Origin: Methylomonas sp. UP202
Lineage (GTDB): Bacteria; Pseudomonadota; Gammaproteobacteria; Methylococcales; Methylomonadaceae
Length of the DNA stretch: 64,000 nucleotides
Direction of reading: 5' to 3'
Assembly (NCBI RefSeq): GCF_029910655.1
Contig: NZ_CP123897.1
Span: 2,097,547-2,161,546 of the forward strand
Below are positions 18,011 to 28,213 of this stretch, piece after piece. Numbering within the stretch: the first letter of the stretch is position 1; every line of letters starts with the position of its first letter. The translations under genes were made by a program, and so were the position numbers. The notes under the pieces were generated by a model. The model ran no database searches. It was given only the letters and a program-made list of their open reading frames with translations, and was not told where the DNA came from.

Positions 18011-19363
18011 ATGGTCGATCGGGAGCGGGCCGAAGATAATAGCCGATTAATTCCGATGACCGCCTCGATGAGTTTAAGAAATCAGATCATTTCACGGATA
18101 CTGCTGTCCTCGCTTTGCATCTTGCTGATCGGCGGCGCGATTGCGATTTGGCAGGCGCGGCAGGCCGTTAAGAAAGAGGTTGACGCCTCGATCAATATGG
18201 CGGTGCAGTTAATATCGCTGGGTTTGGATGCGCCGGTCGAAGATCTGTCACGGTTCAGCGCATTACAACAAACCAGGCATCTGAGCATTCAGTTGCTAAA
18301 GCCGGACGGCCAATTGGTACATTTTTCCGGAGCGGGCCAACCGAGTCATCCCGAAGACATGCCGCCCGCATGGTTCGTAACCTGGGTGCGAAGCGAGTAT
18401 CCGAAGGTCGAACATCAGCTGCACACCAGGGACGGCAAGCCGATGACTTTGGTCATTCAAGCCCAGCCGTTGGACGAGATTACCGAGGTGTGGGAGGAGA
18501 GTGTCGGTTTTTTCGCATCCCTGTCGCTACTGACTTTGCTGAGTTTTTTAGCGGTTAATTTGGTGTTGAGTAAATCGCTGAAAGCGATTGCCTCGATTGT
18601 GGAAGCCTTGCGTATCATCGAAACCGGCCAATATCGTTACCAATTGCCGCAATTTTCGACGATGGAGTTCGACAGTATCGCCAATGCCATCAATCATATG
18701 ACCGTCGAATTGGAAAAGAGTCGTCAGGAAAATCGAGCATTGACGCAACACTCGTTAGCCATACAGGAAGAAGAGCGTCAACGGCTGTCGCAAGAATTAC
18801 ACGACGAACTGGGGCAGTCGTTAACCGCGATCAAGGTCATGGCGGTGACGGCGGCTCACCAGCGCGCGGATACGGCCAAGATTACCTCGGCCATCAGCGA
18901 TATTTGCGATCACTTGATGACCGTCGTCCGTTCGATGATGCAGCAACTCCATCCCTTGGTTCTGACTGAGCTGGGTTTGAAAGCCACGTTGGAGGACTTG
19001 GTAAATCATTGGTCGGAGCGTAACCCCGATTTGAACCTAACCATCGATTGCGGCGATGAGGTCGACAGTTTGGACAAGGCGGTCACCATTCAGATTTTCC
19101 GGGTGATACAAGAGTGCCTGACCAATGTCGTGCGGCATGCTCAGGCTGGACGGGTTGCGATCGTTTTGCGTAAACTCAATCGGCCAGCCTTGTTGCAATT
19201 GCGCGTCGAAGACGACGGTCGAGGCTGCGATTTGACGACCGTCAATCGGGGGTTTGGATTGCGCGGCATCAAGGAGCGGATCAAGTCGCTTGACGGCGAG
19301 CTGGATATCCGGTCCGCACCCGATAGCGGGATGACCATACAAGCTAGGATACCTTTGGCATGA
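18011..19363 (+). CDS. MoxY-like sensor histidine kinase (NarL-type, HisKA_3)
   Basis: 450 residues. Transmembrane helices at about 27-48 and 167-189 flank a ~120-residue periplasmic domain of the LapD/MoxY N-terminal type (VDASINMAVQLISLGLDAPV). A HAMP linker follows, then the HisKA_3 box EEERQRLSQELHDELGQSL with the phospho-acceptor His263, and a HATPase domain with VIQECLTNVVRHAQA (N box), VEDDGRGCD and GFGLRGIKERI (G boxes). MoxY with MoxX controls methanol oxidation genes in methylotrophs, so that role is plausible. Its stop overlaps the response regulator start (ATGA). The true start may be ATG 18056 or 18068. Confidence 0.85.
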   Translation: MVDRERAEDNSRLIPMTASMSLRNQIISRILLSSLCILLIGGAIAIWQARQAVKKEVDASINMAVQLISLGLDAPVEDLSRFSALQQTRHLSIQLLKPDGQLVHFSGAGQPSHPEDMPPAWFVTWVRSEYPKVEHQLHTRDGKPMTLVIQAQPLDEITEVWEESVGFFASLSLLTLLSFLAVNLVLSKSLKAIASIVEALRIIETGQYRYQLPQFSTMEFDSIANAINHMTVELEKSRQENRALTQHSLAIQEEERQRLSQELHDELGQSLTAIKVMAVTAAHQRADTAKITSAISDICDHLMTVVRSMMQQLHPLVLTELGLKATLEDLVNHWSERNPDLNLTIDCGDEVDSLDKAVTIQIFRVIQECLTNVVRHAQAGRVAIVLRKLNRPALLQLRVEDDGRGCDLTTVNRGFGLRGIKERIKSLDGELDIRSAPDSGMTIQARIPLA

Positions 19364-20001
19364 AACGCGCTGTCGGTATTTTGTTGGTGGACGATCACGC
19401 GGTAGTCAGAGCCGGATTTCGGATGTTGTTGTCGGCCAGTCCCGGCATTGAGGTGATCGGCGAAGCCGAACGGGGTGAACAAGCGATACAGTTATACCAA
19501 GAGGTAAAGCCGGACGTGTTGGTCATGGATTTGTCGATGCCGGGCATTGGCGGTCTGGAAACGATTCGTCGCATCGTACAGCGTGACGCCGACGCGAAAA
19601 TACTGGTATTCAGCGTCCACCAAGAGCAAGTCTACGTCAGTCGGGCCTTGGATGCCGGGGCCTTGGGGTATATCACCAAGAACAGCGCCCCTGGCATTTT
19701 AGCGGAAGCGATAGCCGCGGTCCTGCAAGGCGTCACTTACGTGGAGCGCGGCTTGATGAAGTCCTCCGGCGAGCACTTGTCCGGCAATCATCAGACGATT
19801 ATTGCCGATTTTTCGCCTAGGGAATTTGACGTCTTCAGTTTACTTGCGCAAGGTTTGACCGTCCACAAAATTGCCGACCAACTGTGTTTGGGCCATAAAA
19901 CGGTGGCTAATTATGCCACGCAGATCAAAAAGAAACTGCAAGTCGCGACGACGACCGAACTGGCGCACATTGCCGTCAATTTGGGGCTGATGCAGCGTTA
20001 A
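19360..20001 (+). CDS. MoxX-like response regulator (NarL/FixJ family)
   Basis: 213 residues. The receiver domain has the acidic pair at residues 11-12 (LLVDDHAVVRAGF), the phospho-acceptor Asp57 in VLVMDLSMPGIGG, and Lys near IKT-equivalent GYITKNSAPG. The C-terminal LuxR-type HTH (about 150-210) reads FSPREFDVFSLLAQGLTVHK and HKTVANYATQIKKKL. It is translationally coupled to the kinase by a 4-base ATGA overlap and is its cognate DNA-binding partner. Methanol dehydrogenase genes, the expected MoxX targets, are not in this window. Confidence 0.87.
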   Translation: MKRAVGILLVDDHAVVRAGFRMLLSASPGIEVIGEAERGEQAIQLYQEVKPDVLVMDLSMPGIGGLETIRRIVQRDADAKILVFSVHQEQVYVSRALDAGALGYITKNSAPGILAEAIAAVLQGVTYVERGLMKSSGEHLSGNHQTIIADFSPREFDVFSLLAQGLTVHKIADQLCLGHKTVANYATQIKKKLQVATTTELAHIAVNLGLMQR

Positions 20002-20007
20002 CTCTAC

Positions 20008-20838
20008 TCAATCGATCAATTCGTCCAAATCGCTGCCCAATTCCAGCATCTCGTGCAAGCGCGATTGAACGAAATCCACCGATAAACCCAAACCTTCGGC
20101 GACCGTTAGTGGAAAGGCTTTAATAATCTGGTCGGAGGATTGATTGGCTTCGAGAGCATTTGCGGTAAAACGACCTAAAAAGACCGCGCATGCCAAGCGA
20201 TTTGGCGTTCCTGATGCCAACGGATCGGCCGATTGTTCGACGGCCTGGGTTAAGTCGTCGGGAAATTTCCAGCGGCGGCAGAGTTCCGCGGACGCAGTCG
20301 GCGTCACGAACCCCAGCCGGCGCAGCTCGATATCGGAACGCGAATTGCCGGCTTTGACGTGTTGATCGATCTCGTTAGCCTCGCTGGGTAGTCCTAAATG
20401 GATCAGCACGTTACCAAGGTCGGCTATCAAACCGGCCGTGTAGGCAATATCGGTTTGCAAGCCAGCTTGCGTGGCAAGCCAGCCGGCATGCGTAGCCGTT
20501 CGAAAGCTTGTTCGCCAAAATAGCTTGAGATCGAAATTGGCCAGCTTCGGAAACGAACCGACAAATCCGGAGGCAATGACCAAGGTTTTTAGTTGATTGG
20601 TGCCAAGCATCGTGACCGCTTCTTCTATCGAACCTACTTTTCGGGATAGGCCGAAGTGGGCGGAATTGACCAGCCGTAATACCTTTAACGTAATGACTTG
20701 TTCTTTTTCCACATCCTTGACGATTTGCGGCATGTGGAAATTAGGATCGTTGAGTTGTTTGACAATAGTTCGGACGACTTCGGGAATTTGCGGAAGTTGG
20801 TGGATTTGATCGAATAGTTGGTTAATTGACGCTGGCAT
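20008..20838 (-). CDS. HDOD-domain signalling protein
   Basis: 276 residues from ATG 20838 (GAGAG upstream); an upstream GTG-type extension is not supported. The HDOD domain fills most of the protein: it opens INQLFDQIHQLPQIPEVVRT, has VITLKVLRLVNSAHFGLSRK, and SIEEAVTMLGTNQLKTLVIA. The family is a catalytically dead relative of HD phosphohydrolases found in signalling proteins; here the DLG..HLG segment (LIADLGNVLIHLGLP) is retained. A short acidic C-terminus (LGSDLDELID) follows. It is convergent with the response regulator gene, six bases apart. Target unknown. Confidence 0.82.
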   Translation of the reverse strand: MPASINQLFDQIHQLPQIPEVVRTIVKQLNDPNFHMPQIVKDVEKEQVITLKVLRLVNSAHFGLSRKVGSIEEAVTMLGTNQLKTLVIASGFVGSFPKLANFDLKLFWRTSFRTATHAGWLATQAGLQTDIAYTAGLIADLGNVLIHLGLPSEANEIDQHVKAGNSRSDIELRRLGFVTPTASAELCRRWKFPDDLTQAVEQSADPLASGTPNRLACAVFLGRFTANALEANQSSDQIIKAFPLTVAEGLGLSVDFVQSRLHEMLELGSDLDELID

Positions 20839-21065
20839 GGTTGCTCTCTTGTCCCTAAAAAACCGCAAGCCCGGATGGCGTGGAGAGTCCAACGCTACCT
20901 AGATGCGGAGTATGCGACGATCATCCGCGGCATTCGGCCATGGATGATTTTAAGTTCAACAAAAACGAATTTCTGTTTTTACAACGGAGCAAAGACACCG
21001 CTCACGATGTTTGGGCTCCGTGGTAAAAAGTATAGACGTCATTTGGCGACGCGATAACGGGGCGT

Positions 21066-21088
21066 AGCCTACCTAGGCTAGGTAGGCT
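21066..21088 (-). terminator. perfect hairpin downstream of the chemotaxis receptor gene
   Basis: AGCCTACCT and AGGTAGGCT form a perfect 9-bp stem with a 5-base loop, 12 bases beyond the receptor stop. There is no clear T run after it on either strand, so it may act as a terminator or an mRNA-stabilising hairpin. Confidence 0.4.
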
Positions 21089-21099
21089 GATTCGCTAGC

Positions 21100-22851
21100 C
21101 TAAGTTCTAAAGCTACCAACGGTCGTGCGAAGTTGATTGGCGAGTTCCAGCAATTCCCGGCAAGCGTCGGCGGTATTTTTCGCGCCAATCGAGGTTTCTT
21201 CGGACACGTGGCTGATGTTGCTGATATTCCGATTGATTTCCTCGGCCACTGCGGTTTGTTCTTCGGCGGCACTGGCAATCTGGTTGTTCATGTCATTGAT
21301 CGTATCGATGCGCTGGCTGATCGAGGTGATCGATTCGCCGGCCGATGCCGCTTGATCCACGCTCGAAGCGGCACGTTTGCGGCCGTTCTCCATTACCGAG
21401 ACGGCTTGTTTGGCGCGCCCTTGTAAACGTTCGATGGTTTGCTGAATTTCCAAGGTCGAATTTTGAGTCCGGCTGGCCAGCGTTCGGACTTCATCGGCGA
21501 CGACCGCGAAACCGCGGCCTTGTTCGCCGGCCCGAGCCGCTTCGATGGCGGCGTTTAAGGCCAGCAAATTGGTTTGCTCGGCAATTCCTTGGATCACGCC
21601 AAGCACCTCGCCGATACTGTTGCTGTCGTTTTCCAATTCGTGAATCACATTCGCGGCATTTTCAACTTCGCTGGCCAAGCTGTTAATACCGTTGACCGCG
21701 TCCTTGACGATGTTTTTGCCGGTCGAGGCTTCTTTATCGGCAATTTCGGCGGCCTCGGACGCTCGGACCGCGTTTTTAGCGACATCCTGAACCGTCGAGG
21801 TCATCTGCTTCATCGCGTTGGCGACCAGCGTGGTCTCGTGCAATTGCCTTTCGACGCCGCTTTGTGTCGTATTGGTGATGGTCGCCAATTTGTGCGAGGC
21901 GCTGGCCAGTTTTTCGCTAGTCGCGCTGATTTCATCGACGGTTTTGGCAATTTTACGGACAAAGGAATTAAAGCTATGAGCGACCCAGGCGAACTCCGAT
22001 TTACCGGAGGCATCCAGTCTAGCCCGCAAGTCGCCGTCGCCGCTGCATATGTCCTGCAGCTTGAGCGCCAACGCGGTTAGCGGACCGATGATGATTCTGC
22101 TCATCATAAAGTAGCCGGTGAAGCCGATGATAAATAGCGTGGCAATTAAAAACCCGATGGCGTAATAGGTATCGGATTTTAACTGGGCCAATGCCACCGA
22201 GAACGGCGTAATGATTTCGAAGGCTCCGTGCAAATCGCCGGCATGCCGATTCTCCATCGTATAGCCGAGCAGGTCTTGGCCTTTGTCGTTACGCCAAAGC
22301 GACTGCGAGTTCTGCGGATCCCCGTGGCACAGTTCGCATTGTTTGGCCAATTTAACTGGCCGCAGATAGCGGATTTCCTGCTTGTCTTCATCGATGTAAC
22401 TGTATTCGCTGGCGCTCGGATTATTCCGAAAATAATCCAATGCGGTGCGTTCGATTTCGTCGGCGGCGTTACGCGGGTTACGCGGATTGTTGGCGGGCGC
22501 CTTGAATCGGAAGCCGTATTCCTTGGCCTTGGTTTCTATGACATCCCAGGCGTTCGCGGTTGGCACGGTCGCTAGCACCAACTCTCTGGATTTCGCCAAG
22601 CCGAATTTATCGACGAGTTGATTGAGCTGTTCGGGAGAATAGACGCCGGTCTCCCATTTCTTGACGACATTGTCGCGAATCGACTCCGACAAAACCAATA
22701 ACTGACGTGACGACTCGATCTCCCGATCGATCATCTTTTGCTTGCCGACATTGGCGTAGACAATCAGTATTAGGATGCCGACACCAGTGAGTACCGACAT
22801 CGTAATCGCTACTACTTTCACACCTACGGAATGCCAGTTCATCATCAACAT
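21100..22851 (-). CDS. methyl-accepting chemotaxis protein with Tll0287-like (DUF3365) haem-type sensor domain
   Basis: 583 residues. A first membrane helix (about 14-34) is followed by a periplasmic Tll0287-like domain (35-225) that contains the haem c attachment motif CELCH at 172-176, then a second helix (229-250), HAMP, and the cytoplasmic signalling domain with the hairpin tip [20 protein letters not shown] and [15 protein letters not shown]. The haem motif suggests sensing of redox state or a gaseous ligand such as O2 or NO; this is inference. The ATG at 22851 has GGAG six bases upstream. Signal output would go to CheA/CheW, which are not encoded nearby. Confidence 0.9.
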   Translation of the reverse strand: MLMMNWHSVGVKVVAITMSVLTGVGILILIVYANVGKQKMIDREIESSRQLLVLSESIRDNVVKKWETGVYSPEQLNQLVDKFGLAKSRELVLATVPTANAWDVIETKAKEYGFRFKAPANNPRNPRNAADEIERTALDYFRNNPSASEYSYIDEDKQEIRYLRPVKLAKQCELCHGDPQNSQSLWRNDKGQDLLGYTMENRHAGDLHGAFEIITPFSVALAQLKSDTYYAIGFLIATLFIIGFTGYFMMSRIIIGPLTALALKLQDICSGDGDLRARLDASGKSEFAWVAHSFNSFVRKIAKTVDEISATSEKLASASHKLATITNTTQSGVERQLHETTLVANAMKQMTSTVQDVAKNAVRASEAAEIADKEASTGKNIVKDAVNGINSLASEVENAANVIHELENDSNSIGEVLGVIQGIAEQTNLLALNAAIEAARAGEQGRGFAVVADEVRTLASRTQNSTLEIQQTIERLQGRAKQAVSVMENGRKRAASSVDQAASAGESITSISQRIDTINDMNNQIASAAEEQTAVAEEINRNISNISHVSEETSIGAKNTADACRELLELANQLRTTVGSFRT

Positions 22852-23414
22852 TCGAATCTCCAGAAATGCTTTGTATAGTTATTATTCGCTCTTGCGGCCG
22901 CGCGCCGTAAGGATAGGCGCCGTGAGTATAGCCTACAATTTAACGTCAACTAGCTGGAAAACTTTATTAGTTGTGCGGAAAATTCCAACGCCCTCTTTTC
23001 GCTACGCAGGATGTAATGCCTAAAAGTTTAGCGAAGTATCGAATACTCCATTCACTCTTACGGATCCGAGGCCATCGCGGCCGCCTATTTCAACCCGTTT
23101 TGGTGGGTTTCGCGTAATGAGAGTGCCGCACGTGCCAACGATCAATATGTCGAATTTGCGAACCAGTTCGCGTTGTGAATTGGCCTATCGCTAGGCGACT
23201 TCGGCAACTTTTCCAAGCGCAATGGCTATCAATTCAATAAGGTCCTGAGTTTGCGCTAGCACATCCGCAATTGGCGTTTTCGAACGGAGTTTATTCTATG
23301 TCGATCAACCCGTTACGCGTATAGGGATGTGATGTCGCTGACAGTATCCGGATTTGGTCGTGACGTCTTAGCGTACGGTGCGATCACCAAGCGATCGAAC
23401 GGCGCTGGACTGTT
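22852..23414. other. 563-bp intergenic stretch with a possible decayed gene
   Basis: No intact gene is visible. On the plus strand one frame from 23032 to 23418 reads like protein (for example SYGSEAIAAAYFNPFWWVSR and DFGNFSKRNGYQFNKVL) but is broken by in-frame stops at about 23175 and 23257, so it may be a gene remnant. I do not recognise the family. The first ~150 bases are the leader of the chemotaxis receptor. Confidence 0.25.
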
Positions 23415-24245
23415 TTAACGGTCTTTACCTAACGGAGGTTGCGCCGAACCGGTCTCGTGAATGACAACGGGCTGACCGACGCTAAGCAAGCCCGTCCGGT
23501 CGTGCAAGGCATTTTGACCGAAATAGACTTTGTTGTTCCATTTGCGTAGTCGATTTAACGTCGTTAAAGGCTCCTTACCGGGACGTGCGGTTTCCGGATC
23601 GATCGTCGGAATCGCGCAGCGCGAGCAGGGTTTGGGCAGGCGGAACACGATATCGTTGATGGAGATCCGGCGCCAAGTATCCTCGGCATAACTGTCGCAT
23701 TCAGCGACCACCAGATTTGGCCTAAACCGGTTCATATCCAAGGGTAATTGCATTGCCATGTTCAATGCATTCAGCGAGTTTTCCGAGACCAGTAAAAATG
23801 GGAAGCCGTCGGAAAAACCGGTCTGATCGGTATCGAAGGCATAGTCTGGATCGACTTTGCGGACGTCGACGTCGGCCTGCCGGACCAAACGGCAATCGCG
23901 GTCCAGAAATCGACTCAACCACTCATCCGCCGCGGGGCCGCAGCCTATCCCCAGGCAACGATCATCCCAAACCGTAACTTCGATCGCTTCGCCGGCGACT
24001 TCGAGTAACGGTAGGCGCAATTCCGCTTGACCGGGCGCCGACAGGATTAGCGCATCGCTTTCGATACGGGTCTTGATCAACGCCATTTTCGGCAGTCGCC
24101 GTTGGCTGAGAAATTGCCGGTCGGTATCGACCAACATCCATTTACGGTCGTATTGTAAGCCGCGCTGGTCGACCGGCCAGACGTTTACCTGAAAACCGGC
24201 CAGCGATTTGACAGGGTAAACGTGTATTTGACTAAGAACGGGCAT
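23415..24245 (-). CDS. MOSC-domain protein (YcbX-like, no ferredoxin domain)
   Basis: 276 residues. The N-terminal MOSC beta-barrel (1-115) opens LSQIHVYPVKSLAGFQVN and contains YDRKWMLVDTDRQFLSQR; the MOSC domain follows with PFLLVSENSLNALN and RFRPNLVV, then the conserved CSRCAIPTIDPETA that holds the putative molybdenum-liganding cysteine. The length is that of MOSC-only proteins, lacking the C-terminal [2Fe-2S] domain found in E. coli YcbX. Family members reduce N-hydroxylated compounds or handle molybdenum cofactor. It ends nine bases after the PilZ gene begins its own strand run, and the two genes may be co-transcribed. Confidence 0.85.
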   Translation of the reverse strand: MPVLSQIHVYPVKSLAGFQVNVWPVDQRGLQYDRKWMLVDTDRQFLSQRRLPKMALIKTRIESDALILSAPGQAELRLPLLEVAGEAIEVTVWDDRCLGIGCGPAADEWLSRFLDRDCRLVRQADVDVRKVDPDYAFDTDQTGFSDGFPFLLVSENSLNALNMAMQLPLDMNRFRPNLVVAECDSYAEDTWRRISINDIVFRLPKPCSRCAIPTIDPETARPGKEPLTTLNRLRKWNNKVYFGQNALHDRTGLLSVGQPVVIHETGSAQPPLGKDR

Positions 24246-24253
24246 AGATGCAA

Positions 24254-24652
24254 TTAGCTGAAGTGCAAATCGGTTTGGGTGTGCAGCAGGTGTTCGGCCA
24301 GCTCGGCGTGGCGGCCGTCGAATTTTAGGCCGTAACGCTGCTTTTTATGATCGCAGTGTACCACTGTGGCGACGACGTCAAAGCGTTGGCCGTCCGGGAA
24401 CATCAGGTACAGGCTAACCTTACTTTTGCGGTTCAGTTTGTCGTTGCTGATGACTGCCGCGCCGCGGCTGCTGATGTCGTAGAGTACCACATGAAACAAG
24501 CGCGGAAATAACAGGCTATGCACCTTGATCGCCGCCCGCAGGTCGGTTCGCCGGTAACGTACAGCCATGCGCTGGTTCGGCTGATCGGTGTCCAGGTTGA
24601 TCTCCCGGTCCCAATCGTCGTGATCGTGCAATGGGAAGTCTGACTCGGACAT
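24254..24652 (-). CDS. PilZ-domain protein
   Basis: 132 residues, essentially a single PilZ domain. The c-di-GMP contact motifs are both visible: RxxxR in RRTDLRAAI (near residue 37) and DxSxxG in YDISSRGAAVIS (near residue 60). The protein would change conformation on binding c-di-GMP and act on an unknown partner. The start ATG at 24652 lies 9 bases upstream-strand of the MOSC gene's beginning, so MOSC follows it in one likely transcript. A diguanylate cyclase lies 10 kb away. Confidence 0.85.
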   Translation of the reverse strand: MSESDFPLHDHDDWDREINLDTDQPNQRMAVRYRRTDLRAAIKVHSLLFPRLFHVVLYDISSRGAAVISNDKLNRKSKVSLYLMFPDGQRFDVVATVVHCDHKKQRYGLKFDGRHAELAEHLLHTQTDLHFS

Positions 24653-24790
24653 GGCACAGGCGCTGGTTTAGAAGGTGGCTAAGTATTGACGGGAAGCCTT
24701 GGAAATTCAATAGCGCCCGCTGGATTATTGCTGACGCCGCAGCACGAATTTTCGTTAAAATTCGGTTTTTACGAAAACAATTGGAAGGAC

Positions 24791-26038
24791 ATGAAGCCAT
24801 TCTATCGCTGGAGTCGTTGGGGATTGATTGCCGCCTTGCTCACAGTACCGGCCATCGTGACCGCGAAGTCGGTCTCCAAAGCAACGAAAGCGCCGCCGGC
24901 CAAACAGGAATCCAAGCCAACACCAGCCGCCGCGCCGGCCAAGCAAATCGTCAAGATCGTCTATTTCAGTCAGGAAGTCGAGGCGCCGCCGGCCTTGTCC
25001 AATCTCGACCCCTTCATCCAAAACAAGGGCCTGGTCGGCGCCGAGTTGGCTGTAGCCGATAACAATACCACCGGTCAATTCACCGGCCAGCAATACGACC
25101 TGCAAAAAGTGATCGTGCCGGTGGGTGGCGACGCTTTGCAGGCCTTCAGCCATCTAGCCGGCGATAGCAGCCTGGTGGTGCTGAATCTGCCCGCCGAGAC
25201 CCAGCTTAAATTGGCGGATTCGCCGGCCGCGCAAGGCAAGTTGCTGTTCGACGCCAGCAGCAGGGACGACGAACTGCGAGCCGGCCAGTGTCGGCGCAAT
25301 TTGTTGCACCTTTTGCCGAGCCGGGCGATGCGCGCCGACGCGCTGGCCCAATACATGCTGAAAAAACGCTGGCAAAAATGGTTTTTGGTGACTGGCCGCG
25401 AGTCGGCCGACCAAGCCTTCGCGGCGGCGATCAAACGCGCGGCCAAACGTTTCGGCCTGAAACTGGTGGCCGAAAAGGCATGGAGCAACGATTTCGATGC
25501 GCGCCGTACCGCGCAATCGGACGTGCCGGTGTTCACCCAGATTGAAGATTACGACGTGCTGGTGGTGGCCGATGAACAGGGCCTGTTCGGCGAATATTTG
25601 GATTACCGCACCTGGCTGCCGCGTCCGGTGATCGGTACCCAGGGTTTAGTAGCCACGTCCTGGCATCGGACGCACGAACAATGGGGCGCGGTACAGTTGC
25701 AGAACCGCTTCAAGGACAATACCGGCCGCTGGATGGAAGAGGCCGACTACGGTGCCTATCTGGCGGTGCGGGCGATTGGCGAGGCGGCGGTGCGCAGCAA
25801 ATCCAATCAGGTAGCGCCGATCCGCGACTACATGCTGTCCGACAAATTTGCGTTGCAGGGCTACAAAGGCATGCCGCTATCGTTCCGAACTTGGGACGGC
25901 CAATTGCGTCAGCCGATATTGCTGGCGGCGGCGCGCGCGCTGGTGTCGGTCGCGCCGATCGAAGGTTTTTTGCATCCCAAGACCGAACTGGATACGCTGG
26001 GTTACGATCAGCCCGAAACCGGCTGTCATTTTCAATAG
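24791..26038 (+). CDS. ABC-type substrate-binding protein, PQQ-dependent alcohol dehydrogenase-associated type
   Basis: 415 residues from ATG 24791, which has GGAAGG just upstream; the longer frame from 24686 adds non-coding-like sequence. A signal peptide (about 1-22, cut after VTA) is followed by an Ala/Pro/Lys-rich linker and a periplasmic binding-protein fold ([45 protein letters not shown]). I place it in the TIGR03863 family, which accompanies PQQ alcohol dehydrogenase/ABC clusters in methylotrophs. Those partners are absent here: it sits alone, 17 bases before uvrB. Ligand unknown. Confidence 0.75.
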   Translation: MKPFYRWSRWGLIAALLTVPAIVTAKSVSKATKAPPAKQESKPTPAAAPAKQIVKIVYFSQEVEAPPALSNLDPFIQNKGLVGAELAVADNNTTGQFTGQQYDLQKVIVPVGGDALQAFSHLAGDSSLVVLNLPAETQLKLADSPAAQGKLLFDASSRDDELRAGQCRRNLLHLLPSRAMRADALAQYMLKKRWQKWFLVTGRESADQAFAAAIKRAAKRFGLKLVAEKAWSNDFDARRTAQSDVPVFTQIEDYDVLVVADEQGLFGEYLDYRTWLPRPVIGTQGLVATSWHRTHEQWGAVQLQNRFKDNTGRWMEEADYGAYLAVRAIGEAAVRSKSNQVAPIRDYMLSDKFALQGYKGMPLSFRTWDGQLRQPILLAAARALVSVAPIEGFLHPKTELDTLGYDQPETGCHFQ

Positions 26039-26055
26039 CATGCGGGAGTAAGGCA

Positions 26056-28149
26056 ATGACCAGTAAACGGCGCATGGAATACAGTCAGGTGGCGATCAGC
26101 GGCGGACCGGAAGGTCTGGATCAGGTCGCCGAACTGGCCGGCGGCCATAAGCCGTTCAAAATCCGCAGCAACTACCAGCCGGCCGGCGATCAGCCGACCG
26201 CGATCACCCAACTGGTCGAGGGCCTGAACGACGGCGAACTGCATCAGACCCTGTTGGGCGTAACCGGCTCCGGCAAGACCTTCACGATAGCCAACGTGAT
26301 CCAACGCACCCAACGGCCGGCGATGATCCTGGCGCCGAACAAGACCTTGGCCGCCCAATTGTACGGCGAGATGAAGGAGTTTTTTCCGGAGAACAGCGTC
26401 GAGTACTTCGTATCCTATTACGACTATTACCAGCCGGAAGCCTATATTCCGTCGTCGGATACCTTCATCGACAAGGACGCCTCGCTGAACGATCATATCG
26501 AGCAAATGCGCTTGTCGGCCACCAAGGCGCTTTTGGAGCGCCGCGATACCGTGGTCGTCGCCACGGTATCGGCGATCTACGGTTTGGGCGAGCCGGAGTC
26601 CTATTTCAAAATGGTGCTGCATCTGGTGCGCGGCGACATGGTCAAACAGCGCGACGTGCTGCGCCGGCTCACTGAAATGCAATACACCCGCAACGACACC
26701 GAACTGCGTCGCGGTACCTACCGGGTGCGCGGCGAAGTGATCGACGTGTTTCCGGCCGAGTCCGAGGAACACGCGTTGCGCATCGAATTGTTCGATGACG
26801 AGGTGGAGCGGATGTCGATGTTCGATCCGCTGACCGGCGAAGTCGTGCAACGGGTGACGCGCTATACGATTTACCCGAAAAACCATTACGTGACGCCGCG
26901 CGACCAATTGCTCAGCGCGGTCGAGAAAATCAAGATAGAGCTGGCCGAACGCCTGGAGCAATTGCGCGATAACCATAAACTGGTCGAAGCGCAACGTCTG
27001 GAGCAACGTACCCTGTTCGATATCGAGATGATACTGGAAGTGGGCTATTGCTCCGGTATCGAGAACTACTCTCGCCATCTGTCGGATCGCAATTCCGGCG
27101 AATCGCCGCCGACCATGTTCGACTATTTACCGAACGATGCGTTGGTCATCATCGACGAAAGCCACGTCACGGTGCCGCAGATCGGCGCGATGTACAAAGG
27201 CGACCGCTCGCGCAAGGAAACCCTGGTCGAATACGGCTTTCGGCTGCCGTCGGCGCTGGACAACCGGCCGCTGATGTTCGACGAGTTCGAGCGTATCTGC
27301 GGCCAGCGCATCTACGTGTCGGCCACGCCGGGCGGTTACGAGAAAGAGCATTCCGGCGCGGTGGTCGAGCAGGTGGTCAGGCCAACCGGTCTGGTCGATC
27401 CTCAGGTCGAAGTCCGGCCGGCCACGACTCAAGTCGACGATCTGTTGTCCGAGATCAATCTACGCATTGCCGTTCGGGAGCGAGTGTTGGTCACGACGCT
27501 GACCAAACGCATGTCCGAGGATTTGACCGACTACCTGCTGGAACACGGCATCAAGGTGCGTTATCTGCATTCGGACATCGAGACCGTCGAGCGCGTGGAA
27601 ATCATTCGCGACTTGCGCCTGGGCGTGTTCGACGTGCTGGTCGGTATCAATTTGCTGCGCGAGGGCCTGGACATTCCGGAAGTGTCGCTGGTGGCGATAC
27701 TGGACGCCGATAAGGAAGGCTTTTTAAGGTCGCTGACCTCGTTGATTCAGACCATAGGCCGCGCCGCGCGCAACGCCAACGGCAAGGTAATTCTGTACGG
27801 CGACAAAATCACTCGTTCGATGCAGCAAGCGATCGACGAAACAGATCGCCGCCGCGACAAGCAGCTCGTTTTCAATGCCCAGCACGGCATCCAGCCGCGC
27901 ACGGTATTCAAATCGGTGACTGATATCCTGGAACTCTCGATTCCCGGTGCGGGCGGCTCGATCAGTCATGCTCGAGCGAAGGCCGCCGAACCGGCCGGCG
28001 AATATAAATCGCTGACGCCCAAGCAGGCCGCCAAAACCTTGAAGCAACTGGAAGAAAAAATGTTCCAGCACGCCAAAAACCTGGAATTCGAGGAAGCCGC
28101 GCGCATCCGCGACCAATTGCGCTTGCTGCAGGCGGAGATGACGATTTGA
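26056..28149 (+). CDS. uvrB: excinuclease ABC subunit B
   Basis: 697 residues from ATG 26056 (GGAG and TAAGG upstream); reading from 25681 would overlap the previous gene by 358 bases and is rejected. Helicase motif I is [15 protein letters not shown]; the damage-clamping hairpin region reads [20 protein letters not shown]; motif II is VIIDESHVT; motif VI is [17 protein letters not shown]. The C-terminal UVR domain that binds UvrC is [20 protein letters not shown]. UvrB verifies damage in nucleotide excision repair. An N-terminal extension of about 25 residues precedes the conserved [17 protein letters not shown]. Confidence 0.97.
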   Translation: MTSKRRMEYSQVAISGGPEGLDQVAELAGGHKPFKIRSNYQPAGDQPTAITQLVEGLNDGELHQTLLGVTGSGKTFTIANVIQRTQRPAMILAPNKTLAAQLYGEMKEFFPENSVEYFVSYYDYYQPEAYIPSSDTFIDKDASLNDHIEQMRLSATKALLERRDTVVVATVSAIYGLGEPESYFKMVLHLVRGDMVKQRDVLRRLTEMQYTRNDTELRRGTYRVRGEVIDVFPAESEEHALRIELFDDEVERMSMFDPLTGEVVQRVTRYTIYPKNHYVTPRDQLLSAVEKIKIELAERLEQLRDNHKLVEAQRLEQRTLFDIEMILEVGYCSGIENYSRHLSDRNSGESPPTMFDYLPNDALVIIDESHVTVPQIGAMYKGDRSRKETLVEYGFRLPSALDNRPLMFDEFERICGQRIYVSATPGGYEKEHSGAVVEQVVRPTGLVDPQVEVRPATTQVDDLLSEINLRIAVRERVLVTTLTKRMSEDLTDYLLEHGIKVRYLHSDIETVERVEIIRDLRLGVFDVLVGINLLREGLDIPEVSLVAILDADKEGFLRSLTSLIQTIGRAARNANGKVILYGDKITRSMQQAIDETDRRRDKQLVFNAQHGIQPRTVFKSVTDILELSIPGAGGSISHARAKAAEPAGEYKSLTPKQAAKTLKQLEEKMFQHAKNLEFEEAARIRDQLRLLQAEMTI

Positions 28150-28213
28150 TTTCAGCGGAGAGGCACCGCAGGCGTTATTGGTAAGTGTAGGGCCGTTAGC
28201 GAAGTCGGTGTGA

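Noticed and set aside
25681..26055. N-terminal extension of uvrB
   Set aside because: It overlaps the binding-protein gene by ~358 bases, and the ATG at 26056 has a ribosome-binding site next to it.
26032..27078. 348-codon minus-strand open frame inside uvrB
   Set aside because: It is antisense to uvrB and is explained by GC-rich third positions.
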